A stretch of DNA of 64,000 nucleotides from Planctomycetaceae bacterium (GCA_020638975.1 JACKHN010000029.1:18368-82367); one strand, 5' to 3'. Shown: positions 36,157 through 45,601, counted from the first letter of the stretch. Numbers and translations are program-made. Notes: a model not told the origin generated them from the letters alone.

Positions 36157-37638
36157 ATGTCTCAGTTCCTTGAACTCAACGAAGCCGCTAAGCGATTAGG
36201 CGTCACGCCCGACAGGTTGGTCGAGATGCGATCGAACGGCGAGATTCGCGGATTTCGCGATGGTGCCAGCTGGAAGTTCAAAGACGACGAGATCGATCGA
36301 GCCAAGGCGGAGCTTGCCGAATCTGGTGATGGCCTCGAAGACGATCTTCTTTCGTTCGACGACACGGGCAGCAGCCTTGACTTGGCCGACGACGAATCGA
36401 TTCTCGTCAGCGAAGAAGAACTCGGCCATTCGGGCGAGTCGACATCAAGCACGATCATTGGGAAGGCCACCGACCCCTTGTCAGCCGAAAGCGATCTGAC
36501 ACTTAGCGTAGAAGACGACGACAGCGATTTGAAATTGGCGCCGTCCGGACCAGGCAGCGACCTCACTTTGGCCGCTGATTCGGGCATCGGTGGCAGCTCA
36601 GGAATCGATAGTGAACTTTCTTTGACCGAGCCGACCGATGGAGGTTCGAAAGTTGGCAGCGATGTAACGCTCGTTCCAGGTGTTGGACGTAGCGGCGTGT
36701 CGCTTGTGCCAGACCCAGGATCAGATAAGGGAATGGAGCTGGGTGAGTCCGCAGCCGACTCGGACATTGGTGATCTGTTCGGCGACGACTCAGAACTCAC
36801 TCTAGAGTCACCAAATTCTGGCGGCACCGGCAATCTCGAATTGTCCGCCGACACGGGGCTTGGATCGGGCGACCTCGACATGTCGCTGGACAGTGAACTT
36901 GCGTTGAGCGACGACGACGACATGGTTCTCAGCGGAAGCGGCACCGGCAGCGATCTGTCACTAAGTGCAGGCGACAGCGGAATCAATCTCTCTTCGCCGA
37001 CCGATAGCGGACTCTCGCTGGAAATCGACAGCGGCATCCAACTGGATTCACCGACGGACAGCGGACTGTCGCTGGAAGAAGAACCATTGGATCTCGGCGG
37101 TAGCTCGATCTCGTCATTGGAACTCCCAGAAGACGAAGAGATCGTCGACCTTGACGAAATGGACGCGGAATCACCATCCGGTGTTAAGAAGGACGAAGAG
37201 TTCCTGCTCTCGCCGTCGGACGAGATGTTCATGGACGAGTCGGACAGCGGCTCGCAGGTCATCGCATTAGAGGATTCAGCGGCATTTGAACAGGATGCGG
37301 CCGCCTTAGTTCCCGAGGGCGGGGCCGCCCTGCTCGACGGAGGCCAAGGATTTGATCAACAACTCGATGCCCTCGGCGGTGGCGGAGCTCCGGCAATGCC
37401 CACGGCGGCAGCAACGCCTGCTGGCGCCGCCGCGCAGGTCTATGCCGCCGAGCCTCCAGAAACTCCCTACTCGATTTGGAATGTGCTCGGCTTGTTGGTC
37501 ATCATCATGTTTCTGTCGCTTTCTGGTATTGTCATGACCGACATGATGAAGAACATGTGGGCCTGGGATGAAGGCGGGCACGACGTGGCCACCAGCGTTT
37601 CGAATGGCCTGACGAGTGCCATCGGCTTGAAGGACTAA
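36157..37638 (+). CDS. HTH protein with long acidic repeat region and C-terminal membrane helix
   Basis: 493 residues. Residues about 5-50 (FLELNEAAKRLGVTPDRLVE, MRSNGEIRGFRDGASWKFKD) are a MerR/excisionase-type winged helix-turn-helix. From about 55 to 420 the sequence is almost wholly Ser, Asp, Glu, Gly and Leu, with short repeats of the type SDLTLAADSG, DSGLSLE and GSDLSLSAG. An Ala/Gly/Pro linker comes next. One hydrophobic segment lies near 441-462 (NVLGLLVIIMFLSLSGIVM), followed by about 30 residues. A DNA-binding head on an acidic tether fixed to the membrane fits the layout, but neither DNA target nor topology is known. Cotranscribed with the small secreted protein upstream. Confidence 0.8.
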   Translation: MSQFLELNEAAKRLGVTPDRLVEMRSNGEIRGFRDGASWKFKDDEIDRAKAELAESGDGLEDDLLSFDDTGSSLDLADDESILVSEEELGHSGESTSSTIIGKATDPLSAESDLTLSVEDDDSDLKLAPSGPGSDLTLAADSGIGGSSGIDSELSLTEPTDGGSKVGSDVTLVPGVGRSGVSLVPDPGSDKGMELGESAADSDIGDLFGDDSELTLESPNSGGTGNLELSADTGLGSGDLDMSLDSELALSDDDDMVLSGSGTGSDLSLSAGDSGINLSSPTDSGLSLEIDSGIQLDSPTDSGLSLEEEPLDLGGSSISSLELPEDEEIVDLDEMDAESPSGVKKDEEFLLSPSDEMFMDESDSGSQVIALEDSAAFEQDAAALVPEGGAALLDGGQGFDQQLDALGGGGAPAMPTAAATPAGAAAQVYAAEPPETPYSIWNVLGLLVIIMFLSLSGIVMTDMMKNMWAWDEGGHDVATSVSNGLTSAIGLKD

Positions 37639-37650
37639 GGACCGGCTCAA

Positions 37651-37744
37651 AATACTTCATCTTTTGCGTAGGGTCCGCTGTGCGGACCTCAGGGATTCCT
37701 GGTCCGCACAGCGGCCCCTACTCTTGAAATGCCGAAGTTATTTC
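37651..37744. repeat. Palindromic MITE-like repeat, copy 1
   Basis: Two hairpin arms with core GGTCCGC..GCGGACC and GGTCCGCACAGCGG face each other across a short middle. The right end, CTTGAAATGCCGAAGTTATT, recurs in reverse orientation at 62583-62602. Both ends resemble each other (ACTTCATC against AACTTCGGC in inverted sense), as in miniature inverted-repeat elements. It follows the HTH-membrane gene directly and could end its transcript. Confidence 0.75.
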
Positions 37745-37958
37745 TGACTTAAGCGGGTCAAGTCACCAGTAATTGGGTTAATCGAGAGGCCCCAGGGCCG
37801 CCTGTACCTTTTACCGGTTGGGGCGCTATAATCGGGTAGTATTCGATCCACAGCACGTTCGACGTGTTTTCCCGCCTGCACGTCCGGCCTCTCAATCGTC
37901 ACGCTGCCACCCACGCAGGCGGGCGACTGCATTAGGCCTTGGCCCCAAAGAGTTTACG

Positions 37959-39065
37959 ATGCTCAAGCGTTCTACTTCGACCACGTCTCGCGTTGTCTCT
38001 GTATTCCTTATGCTGACGCTGCTTGTGGCCCTCTGCGGCTGCCGACCAGATGATCAAATCGAGCGATATCAGGTTGCTCGGGCAAAGTTGCCGCACCGTA
38101 TGCTGGGGGCCGTTGTGCCTCAAGGTGAACGGGAATGGTTCTTTAAAGTCACCGGATCGAACGAGGTCGTGGCAGAATATGCGAACGCATTCACAGATTT
38201 CATCAAAACGATCCGTTTCGGAGAGGGCGACGATTCCGACCCTGAATGGGAACTTCCCACCGGGTGGACGCAAGAAGCTGGCGAAGCGATGCGTTACGCG
38301 ACAATCAAAATCCCAACCGACGAACAACCGCTCGAGCTGACCGTGATCCCGCTCCCGGTCCAGCCCAACGCCGGCCTGCTCGACAACATCAATCGCTGGC
38401 GTTCGCAACTCGGCCTCGCGCCGGTCGATGCCGCAGGGCTCGCCAAGGAGAGTACTGCCATCAAGCTCGCAGGCGGCACAGCGACGTTGGTCAACCTCGT
38501 TGGCAAGTCGGGTTCGAGTGCGCCGATGTCAGCGTCTGCCGTCAGCCAAGGAGACGCCGATCCAGACGCCGCCATGAATGCAGCGCACGCCGCCGCAGGT
38601 ATCGCGACGCCCGCAGATCGAGAGGCACCAGTCGTCCCACCATCATCGATCACGTACGAAGCGCCTCCCGATTGGGAGCCAGGACAGCGGGTGATTACAG
38701 GCAACGCCTTTTCCGTCCCACGCGAAGCGGCGTTTGTCGTCGAAGACGGAGGTCGTGCTGCGCAAATCTCGATTACGAAGTTAGGAGCAGCTGCCAGCGA
38801 AGCTCTCCCGAATGTGAACCGATGGCGAGCCCAGGTCGGACTGGATCCCGTTACCGAGGAGCAGCTTGCCAAAGAGTCCCAGAAAATCGACATGCATGGA
38901 GTCGAAGGCGATTACTTCCGCCTCGTGGGTCCGCAGCAAGCAATTTTGGGCGTCATCGCAACGCATGGCGACCAGGCGTGGTTCGTGAAGTTGCAAGGTG
39001 ATCACGACCTCGCCATCAAGTTACAAACACAGTTCGAGACGTTTGTTCGTTCGATTAAGTTTTGA
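37959..39065 (+). CDS. Lipoprotein with A-B-B-A internal duplication
   Basis: 368 residues from ATG 37959. N-terminal leader with lipobox LLVALCGC; the Cys would carry the lipid anchor. Two modules can be seen. Module A: RMLGAVVPQGEREWFFKVTG ending DFIKTIRF near the start, and AILGVIATHGDQAWFVKLQG ending TFVRSIKF at the end. Module B: NINRWRSQLGLAPVDAAGLA in the first half and NVNRWRAQVGLDPVTEEQLA in the second. So the order is A-B-B'-A', a mirrored pair rather than a simple tandem. Function unknown; expected in the periplasm or outer membrane. An upstream open frame to 37818 is ignored, because the lipobox fixes the start. The next gene, 123 bases on, is the cytochrome assembly fusion. Confidence 0.75.
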   Translation: MLKRSTSTTSRVVSVFLMLTLLVALCGCRPDDQIERYQVARAKLPHRMLGAVVPQGEREWFFKVTGSNEVVAEYANAFTDFIKTIRFGEGDDSDPEWELPTGWTQEAGEAMRYATIKIPTDEQPLELTVIPLPVQPNAGLLDNINRWRSQLGLAPVDAAGLAKESTAIKLAGGTATLVNLVGKSGSSAPMSASAVSQGDADPDAAMNAAHAAAGIATPADREAPVVPPSSITYEAPPDWEPGQRVITGNAFSVPREAAFVVEDGGRAAQISITKLGAAASEALPNVNRWRAQVGLDPVTEEQLAKESQKIDMHGVEGDYFRLVGPQQAILGVIATHGDQAWFVKLQGDHDLAIKLQTQFETFVRSIKF

Positions 39066-39075
39066 TGAAGAAGCG

Positions 39076-39170
39076 ATCAGTATTCAGCTGTCAGCAATCA
39101 GCCTTGTAGTTTGGATTTGTCCTCCAAAAGAGCTGAGTGCTGACCGCTGGATGCTGACCACTGACCGCTA
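39076..39170. repeat. Low-complexity CAGC/CTGACC intergenic repeat
   Basis: The gap before the cytochrome assembly gene is made of short related words: TCAGCTGTCAGCAATCAGC, then GAGCTGAGTGCTGACCGCTG and ATGCTGACCACTGACCGC. No gene. It may be a decayed repeat element. Confidence 0.45.
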
Positions 39171-39188
39171 TAAACATCGGAGTAGATC

Positions 39189-42100
39189 ATGGCTTCCAAT
39201 TCATTGCCAACGACACCGAGTCGAGTACGCACGCGTGCGGAGGCTGATTCGGCGTGGGGCGCGATCGCGTCGATATTGGCTCCGATCGCATCGCTCAAAC
39301 TGACCGTTTCTCTGTTCATCATGTCAATCTTTCTGGTGTTCGTCGGCACGCTCGCGCAAGTCGATCAGGACATGTGGGAGATCATCAACAACTACTTCCA
39401 TTCGGTGTTGGTGTGGATTCCAGTGCAAGTCTTCCTGCCAAAGACGTGGTTCCCGAATCACCAAACCGTCCCGGGCGTGTTTCCGTATCCCGGGGGACTG
39501 ACGCTCGGTGCCGCGTTATTCGTCAACCTTCTGGCAGCCCACTCCGTTCGCTTCAAGCCGCAAGCCAAGAGTCTGCGACTCGGTGTCGGACTCGTTGTGA
39601 TGGCCATCGGTGTCCTGCTGACATGGGCGGTGATCGCCAGTGGTCACAACGGCGAAGGCTTACAGGGCGAGCCGCCTCTTGCCTGGGCGACGATGTGGTT
39701 ATGCGTCAAGCTTGGAGTTGCCGCGATGGCAGTCGCCTTGGCGATTGGCTCCGTTGCAACGATCAAACGAACACCCGAGCAGAGCGTCGAGATCGCCGCC
39801 TTCGGAATTGCTGCCTGCACTGCGATTCTACTCACGCTGTGGCTCTTCGTATCCGGTTGGTATCTCGGCGATTCTGGTATGCGAATCCTGTGGCAGCTGA
39901 TCAAGTGCGGAGCAGCATCGGTAGTATTACTCGTGGCATGCGTTTTGATCTTCAAGAAGCGAGGTGGGATCGTATTAATTCACGGCGGTGTCGGCTTGCT
40001 GATGTTGGGCGAGTTGTTCGTTGGTACCTTCGTCGCGGAAGAACGCATCGCAATCGATGAAGGAGAAACCGTTGGCCACGCCATCGACATTCGCTCCACG
40101 GAGTTAGCAATCGTCAGTTCCTCATCGGAGGAAACCGACGATGTCGTCGTTGTACCGTTGTGGGTCAAGGGTCGGCAATCGTCGTTTCTTCGTGACGGCA
40201 AGACGATCCAACACGAAGACTTGCCATTCGACCTCGAAATCGTCGACTACTATCGCAATTCGGATCTCAAGGACGTCGGCCCCAACGCCGACAACAAGGC
40301 AACCGCTGGCAAAGGTCTGCAAACCGTTGCAACTGAAGTACGCGGCGGCAGCGGGGCCGATTCGTCGGGCGAAGTCGATATGTCATCGGCCTATGTCCGC
40401 TTCTTGGAGAAAGGTAGCTCCAAGGAAATCGGCACCTACCTGCTGTCGCAAGTGGTGCTGCGTAGTCGCGGAGGAGGACTGTTTACCTTCGATGAGAACA
40501 TTCCCTATGACGGCAAAGATTATCACGTCGAACTTCGTTTTAAGCGAACCTACAAGCCATACTCCCTGCGGTTGATCGATGTCCGTAAAGACGATTACAT
40601 CGGCACCAGCACGCCGAGAAACTATTCGTCCGATGTTCAGTTGGTCGATAAGTCGCGAAGCGTTGACCGTGAAGTGAAGATCTGGATGAACAATCCGTTG
40701 CGTTACGCCGGCGAGACGTTTTATCAAAGCGGCTATCACGCCGATCCTAGTGGTGTCGAAAGTACGACACTGCAAGTCGTGAAGAACACAGGCTGGATGA
40801 TTCCCTACGTATCATGTGTCCTGGTGATGTTTGGTATGTTCGCTCACTTCTCAGGCACGCTGCTGCGATTCCTGCGCCGTGTTGTTTCGAGCCCCACAAC
40901 CGCTGAACCAGCGGTCGAAGAATCCGCCACAGAAACGCTCATGGCGTCGCAACCTGCGAAAAGGCGAAAGGGCCCCAAACGCAAACGTGGTGAGACTGTC
41001 GAGTTGGCAGAACCATTAGAGCAACGTCGATCGCTTCAACCGGCGAGCGACAAGGCCGTGATCGTCCTCACCGTAATCGTTGTGTTGTTGTTTGGCGGAT
41101 GGCTGGCCAGCAAAGCTCGTCCCGCCAAAGTGAAGCCCGGCGAGATGGATGTGGTTGGCTTCGGCAAGTTGCCACTGGTCTTTGAAGGACGCGTCAAGCC
41201 GTTCGACACGCTGGCCCGCAACAGCTTGCGTGTTCTCTCGACCAAAGAACAGCTTAAGGATGGCATGGGCAAGAATCAGCCGGCCATTGTGTGGTTGCTG
41301 GATGTCATCTCCGCCTCGAAGGCTGGCATGAAGCACGAAGTGTTCAAGATCGACAACCTCGAATTGCTCGACACGCTGAAGCTGACTCGCCGCAAAGGTG
41401 GCCTCTACTCGATGGACGAGATCGAACCTCGCATGGACGAGTTTCGCAAGCAAGTTCGACTCGCCAACGAAGTGCCAACTGAGGATATGAGCGTTTATCA
41501 GCGAAAGGTCTTGGAGCTGGATCGTAAGCTACAACTGTTCTTCAAGCTTCGCGAAGCGTTCCGGATGCCCGAGGAAGGGCTGCCCGCAGATGAAGAAGCC
41601 TCCTATCTAGCGGGTATGGCCAATGTCAGCCAAGAGTTGGCAACCGCGCCCGTCCCCTATGCGATTCCCGTCGACGACGAGCAGCAATCCTGGGAGCCGT
41701 TTGTGACGGCTGTCACACGACTGTGGGCGAAGGATATCGCCGAGAGATACAAAGTCGCAACTACTGCCGATCTGTCGGCGAAACTCTCTTCGGAGATCTT
41801 GAGTGACGACAACATCGATCAATTGGTGGAAACGCGACTGCTCGGCATGATCAAGAGTTTGGCCGACCAAAGCATCCCTCCGGACCAACTCGACGCTTAT
41901 GCTCGTGAATCACTGGTCCGCATGCCCGAGGATGTCCGCGAGCGAGTGACAAAGGGGATTCGAGAAGAGATCTCCGCCAGCGGTCGCGAGATTCAGACAA
42001 CGCTGACGATGTCTTTAGACACTGCGCTCGGCAAGGGTGGATTTGAATCGGCAGAGAATCCAGTTGCCCGCTCGATGTGGAATATGCTGACGTCTTATCG

Positions 42101-43199
42101 TGACAGCGACGAACACTCGTTCTCACGAGCGTTGGAAGCTTATCACGGAGCACTCGCCGCTAACTCACCCGAATCGCTAGACACCGGGAAGACGAACTTC
42201 GAGGCTTCCTTTAATAACTTCGCGCCGTTTTACAACTGCTCAGCCCTTTACGTCTTTGCTTTCGTCCTGACATCCATCGGCTTTCTGGCACGACCTTTCG
42301 GTTGGGATCGGCCTTTCAATTGGGCGGCATTTGGTCTGATTGCTCTGACGCTGGTTGTGCATACACTTGCTTTGGCTGGTCGCATCTATATTTCTGGTCG
42401 ACCTCCCGTCACAAACCTCTACTCGTCAGCGATCTTCATTGGTTGGGCTGCCGTATTCTTGGGCTTGGGGCTTGAATTCCTGTTCCGCATCGGAATTGGA
42501 AACCTTGTCGCTACGGTGGCGGGTTTCAACACGCTCGTCATCGCTCACCAGTTGGCCGGTGATGGTGATACATTTACCGTATTGCAGGCCGTACTCGACA
42601 CACAATTCTGGCTGGCGACACATGTGGTTTGCATCACGCTTGGGTACGCAACCACCTTCGTGGCGGGAATGCTTGGGATCATCTTTGTCATTGCGGGGGT
42701 CGCGACGCCGGCACTGTCCGATCAAGTTGGTCAATCGACCGTTCGCAAGACGCTTGCCAACATGATCTATGGCATCATCTGCTTTGCGCTGTTCTTCAGC
42801 TTTGTCGGCACCGTCCTCGGCGGCTTGTGGGCGGACGATTCATGGGGCCGTTTCTGGGGTTGGGATCCCAAGGAGAATGGTGCCTTGATGATTGTGTTGT
42901 GGAACGCCGTGGTACTGCACGCTCGCTGGGGCGGGATCGTGCGTGATCGCGGTTTGGCCCTACTCGTAATCGGTGGGAACATGGTGACCGCTTGGTCCTG
43001 GTTCGGCGTCAACGAACTCGGTGTTGGCCTTCACTCCTACGGATTTACGGAAGGCGTCGTCCCCACGCTTGTTTCTTTCTGGGGGAGCCAACTCGCAATC
43101 ATCGCGATTGGTTTGCTGCCCACAACGATGTGGTGGAGTTACAAGGCGGAAGAGAAACTAAAGAAGAGCAAGCCGCTTCGAACACAGGTTGCGACCTAG
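39189..43199 (+). CDS. ResB-CcsA fusion, cytochrome c biogenesis system II
   Basis: 1336 residues. Part 1 (about 1-560) is ResB-like: membrane helices near 30-60, 95-120, 130-150, 170-190, 200-220 and 250-290, then a large extracytoplasmic part ending in VKNTGWMIPYVSCVLVMFGM. A Lys/Arg linker follows (about 590-620). Part 2 has one helix and the stretch KLPLVFEGRVKPFDTLARNS near 658, a large soluble domain of some 340 residues, then CcsA proper: GRPPVTNLYSSAIFIGWAAV, HVVCITLGYATT and the haem-handling WWD region WGRFWGWDPKENGALM near 1217. Last His in GLHSYGF. The complex carries haem out of the cell and ligates it to CxxCH apocytochromes. No upstream gene overlaps; gluQ starts 25 bases after it. 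Confidence 0.9.
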   Translation: MASNSLPTTPSRVRTRAEADSAWGAIASILAPIASLKLTVSLFIMSIFLVFVGTLAQVDQDMWEIINNYFHSVLVWIPVQVFLPKTWFPNHQTVPGVFPYPGGLTLGAALFVNLLAAHSVRFKPQAKSLRLGVGLVVMAIGVLLTWAVIASGHNGEGLQGEPPLAWATMWLCVKLGVAAMAVALAIGSVATIKRTPEQSVEIAAFGIAACTAILLTLWLFVSGWYLGDSGMRILWQLIKCGAASVVLLVACVLIFKKRGGIVLIHGGVGLLMLGELFVGTFVAEERIAIDEGETVGHAIDIRSTELAIVSSSSEETDDVVVVPLWVKGRQSSFLRDGKTIQHEDLPFDLEIVDYYRNSDLKDVGPNADNKATAGKGLQTVATEVRGGSGADSSGEVDMSSAYVRFLEKGSSKEIGTYLLSQVVLRSRGGGLFTFDENIPYDGKDYHVELRFKRTYKPYSLRLIDVRKDDYIGTSTPRNYSSDVQLVDKSRSVDREVKIWMNNPLRYAGETFYQSGYHADPSGVESTTLQVVKNTGWMIPYVSCVLVMFGMFAHFSGTLLRFLRRVVSSPTTAEPAVEESATETLMASQPAKRRKGPKRKRGETVELAEPLEQRRSLQPASDKAVIVLTVIVVLLFGGWLASKARPAKVKPGEMDVVGFGKLPLVFEGRVKPFDTLARNSLRVLSTKEQLKDGMGKNQPAIVWLLDVISASKAGMKHEVFKIDNLELLDTLKLTRRKGGLYSMDEIEPRMDEFRKQVRLANEVPTEDMSVYQRKVLELDRKLQLFFKLREAFRMPEEGLPADEEASYLAGMANVSQELATAPVPYAIPVDDEQQSWEPFVTAVTRLWAKDIAERYKVATTADLSAKLSSEILSDDNIDQLVETRLLGMIKSLADQSIPPDQLDAYARESLVRMPEDVRERVTKGIREEISASGREIQTTLTMSLDTALGKGGFESAENPVARSMWNMLTSYRDSDEHSFSRALEAYHGALAANSPESLDTGKTNFEASFNNFAPFYNCSALYVFAFVLTSIGFLARPFGWDRPFNWAAFGLIALTLVVHTLALAGRIYISGRPPVTNLYSSAIFIGWAAVFLGLGLEFLFRIGIGNLVATVAGFNTLVIAHQLAGDGDTFTVLQAVLDTQFWLATHVVCITLGYATTFVAGMLGIIFVIAGVATPALSDQVGQSTVRKTLANMIYGIICFALFFSFVGTVLGGLWADDSWGRFWGWDPKENGALMIVLWNAVVLHARWGGIVRDRGLALLVIGGNMVTAWSWFGVNELGVGLHSYGFTEGVVPTLVSFWGSQLAIIAIGLLPTTMWWSYKAEEKLKKSKPLRTQVAT

Positions 43200-43224
43200 C
43201 GAGAGTTTTGGCTAACAACCCGAA

Positions 43225-44205
43225 ATGAACGCCACATCGTCAATCGAATCGAACGCTCAGCAACTGCTAGTCGGTCGTCTTGCTCCTTCGCCTACCGGTG
43301 CACAGCATGTCGGAAATGCGCGCACTTACCTCATGGCATGGCTCTCAATCCGATCGCGAGGCGGACGAGTCATCATGCGGATCGAGGATCTGGATTCGCC
43401 TCGCGTGAAGGCGTGGGCAGTCGAACAAGCGATGGAGGATCTGCGTTGGCTCGGGCTCGACTGGGACGAAGGCCCGGATATCGGAGGCCCGAACGGCCCC
43501 TACGTTCAAACGCAACGGCTCGAATTGTATCGGGATGCCTTTGAGTCACTGCGTGTGAGTGAGCGAATCTACCCCTGCACGTGTTCCCGCTCCGACGTTC
43601 TAGCAGCCGCCAGCGCACCGCACGCCGGTCACGAAGGACCGATTTATCCAGGCACCTGTGCGACGCGGTCAGCCACCGACGCCGAATCGCTAAACGATCA
43701 GCCTTTCTCTTGGCGTTTCCGTACAACACCCACAAACCGTCGCCTTAATGATCTCTGTGTCGGCGAGAGTGACCTGAACCTGGCCACCGAATTGGGCGAC
43801 TTCGTGATCGCGAAGTCCGACGGAACACCTGCCTATCAACTGGCGGTCGTCTGCGACGATCATGCGATGCAAGTGACCGAAGTGCTGCGCGGCGATGATC
43901 TGTTGCCCAGCGCGTTCCGACAGATCGAGTTGTACGACTTCTTCGGCTGGTCAGTTCCGCAATTCGCTCATGTTCCGCTAGTCATCGGACCGGACGGACG
44001 TCGCCTTGCAAAAAGGCATGGCGACACGCGACTCGCGACGTTGCGAGAGCAAGGCGTTCGTGCCGAGAGTCTGCTGGGGCTGCTGGCACAGTCGTGTGGT
44101 TTGCGACCGTCTCCTGATCCGACGACAGCTGGAGAGTTGCTCGCAGATTTCGATCTCGTGAAGCTTCCCCATGCTCCGTTCGAGTATCGTGACCAACTCG
44201 CCTAG
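43225..44205 (+). CDS. gluQ: Glutamyl-Q tRNA(Asp) synthetase
   Basis: 326 residues, against about 480 in full GluRS, because the anticodon-binding part is absent. Class I HIGH site is PSPTGAQHVGNARTYLMAW (22-40); MRIEDLDSPR is typical. Zinc ligands lie in YPCTCSRSDV and YPGTCATR. The KMSKS-like loop is RRLAKRHGDTRLATL near 265. GluQ activates glutamate and attaches it to queuosine in tRNA-Asp. It starts 25 bases after the cytochrome gene. Its stop overlaps the stop of the next, convergent gene by 4 bases. Confidence 0.92.
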   Translation: MNATSSIESNAQQLLVGRLAPSPTGAQHVGNARTYLMAWLSIRSRGGRVIMRIEDLDSPRVKAWAVEQAMEDLRWLGLDWDEGPDIGGPNGPYVQTQRLELYRDAFESLRVSERIYPCTCSRSDVLAAASAPHAGHEGPIYPGTCATRSATDAESLNDQPFSWRFRTTPTNRRLNDLCVGESDLNLATELGDFVIAKSDGTPAYQLAVVCDDHAMQVTEVLRGDDLLPSAFRQIELYDFFGWSVPQFAHVPLVIGPDGRRLAKRHGDTRLATLREQGVRAESLLGLLAQSCGLRPSPDPTTAGELLADFDLVKLPHAPFEYRDQLA

Positions 44206-45506
44206 CGTTGACTCTCGCCACCGTACCGTAATGGCGAATAGGGTGCCCGCGCGGTCCTAGAGGATGGCAGCGTCGGGCTTGGCAAAGGCAATGCGCGTAG
44301 CAAGTATTCGGTGGCTGAAGTGGCAGGAACTTGTAGTTCGCTTTGGGGAACCAACGCTCGTGCTATTGCGATACTCGGAATAAGCTCGGTCCGTGAATCG
44401 AGCAATAGATTCCCGCTCGTGCCAACCAGCAGTACGCCTTCCTGCCGCTCGTCGCACAAGCCGGAAAGCAGCAGGCCAGAATCGTCGATCTGGAATCCCA
44501 ATGCCAACTGTCGATAACTCAACAGCGTGTCGGCTTGTTCGTCGCTGATGACGCTTGAGCCGAGCTTCAACGACTCGGCAGCAGCCGTCAGCAGCGAACG
44601 GCTGATGACGCCGCCATCCGAACTCAAAGCCCCTGCCGCTTCGACCAGCTTGCCACGTCGGAAGTTGGTATGGCTGAGGACCAGTTCGGCGGTGCCGCTT
44701 AGCTTGTGCGGAAACGGCGCCACGAGGCTGTCGAGGTCCACGCCACGGAATTGTCCGGCGATCTCGCCGTCCCAGCTTTCATCATCTTGCTGTACCCACG
44801 CCGTGCCTTGAAAATGGCTGTTCTCGCCGAGCGATCGCAGGGCGGGTAGATAATCGGACAATAAGGCACACGGCAAAGGCGTTCCGCCGGTGCGAATCTG
44901 CCAAGACGTCGATGCTTTGCCAGCATTGCGCTCGCGGGAGAGTTTAACTTGTGCCGGGCTGTGCATCTCGAAACCGGCGAGCAGGAAGTCGATGGTTGTC
45001 TCAATCTTGTCTCGATGGGAGGAAACGACACATCGCACATCGCTGGCGGTCGAAGCGCCCGAAGTTCCATGCAGCGTCAATTCGCCGCTCAACAGTTGGA
45101 ACTGCTGCGCGGGGCGCGGCCCGCGGAGAACACGTTGGTAAAGAAGTTGGCCAAGACGCTGAAGCTGGTTCGCCTCGATCTCCGGCTGCGAGGCGATGGC
45201 GACAATCCCATGATCCGTGTCGGCGAACTCGAGCACACGAATGCGAGCCACGAGGTGTTCGCCATCGGGATCCTTAAGCGTTACGCCTTCGAGCAGTGTC
45301 CTCGATCGCGTCGGATGCCGCACGTTTTCCACTTCGGCAAGCAATCCGGTCGTCTGATAGATCGACTCGGTCCAATACGCCTGTTCTTGCCAGGCATGGA
45401 TGGGTGTTGAGCGATAGATGACCCAGGCGCACAACGATCCACTGGGTGCCAGGCACAACGCGACAAACGCGAGGCGGCAAAGGATTCGTCGTGTTGAATC
45501 ATGCAT
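44202..45506 (-). CDS. Exported or membrane-anchored protein of unknown function
   Basis: 434 residues. N-terminal hydrophobic segment (LCRLAFVALCLAPSGSLCAW, 9-28) that may be a signal anchor. The rest is beta-rich, with DGEHLVARIRVLEFAD, LLSGELTLHGTSG, SHFQGTAWVQQDDESWDGEI and GFQIDDSGLLLSGLCDE. Its repeated strand-turn patterns around a GEIAGQFRGVDLD-type segment recall AsmA/TamB-like proteins, but I do not recognise the family. It ends in the same bases as gluQ. A short repeat follows upstream at 45540. Confidence 0.6.
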   Translation of the reverse strand: MHDSTRRILCRLAFVALCLAPSGSLCAWVIYRSTPIHAWQEQAYWTESIYQTTGLLAEVENVRHPTRSRTLLEGVTLKDPDGEHLVARIRVLEFADTDHGIVAIASQPEIEANQLQRLGQLLYQRVLRGPRPAQQFQLLSGELTLHGTSGASTASDVRCVVSSHRDKIETTIDFLLAGFEMHSPAQVKLSRERNAGKASTSWQIRTGGTPLPCALLSDYLPALRSLGENSHFQGTAWVQQDDESWDGEIAGQFRGVDLDSLVAPFPHKLSGTAELVLSHTNFRRGKLVEAAGALSSDGGVISRSLLTAAAESLKLGSSVISDEQADTLLSYRQLALGFQIDDSGLLLSGLCDERQEGVLLVGTSGNLLLDSRTELIPSIAIARALVPQSELQVPATSATEYLLRALPLPSPTLPSSRTARAPYSPLRYGGESQR

Positions 45507-45539
45507 CTACGAACATCCTTGTTCAATGCAATGCCCAAA

Positions 45540-45561
45540 TCCGAATGACCAATGACCAATG
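45540..45561. repeat. 22-bp repeat with tandem GACCAAT units, copy 1
   Basis: Reads TCCGAATGACC and then AATGACCAATG. The exact reverse complement is found at 63804-63825. Both lie just upstream of a minus-strand gene start or just downstream of a gene end. Confidence 0.6.
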
Positions 45562-45601
45562 TTTTCCTCCTTGGACATCGATCATTGAGATTTGGGGCTT
45601 C

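Noticed and set aside
36162..37262. Minus-strand Ser-rich open frame of about 366 codons
   Set aside because: Mirror of the low-complexity repeat region of the HTH-membrane gene.
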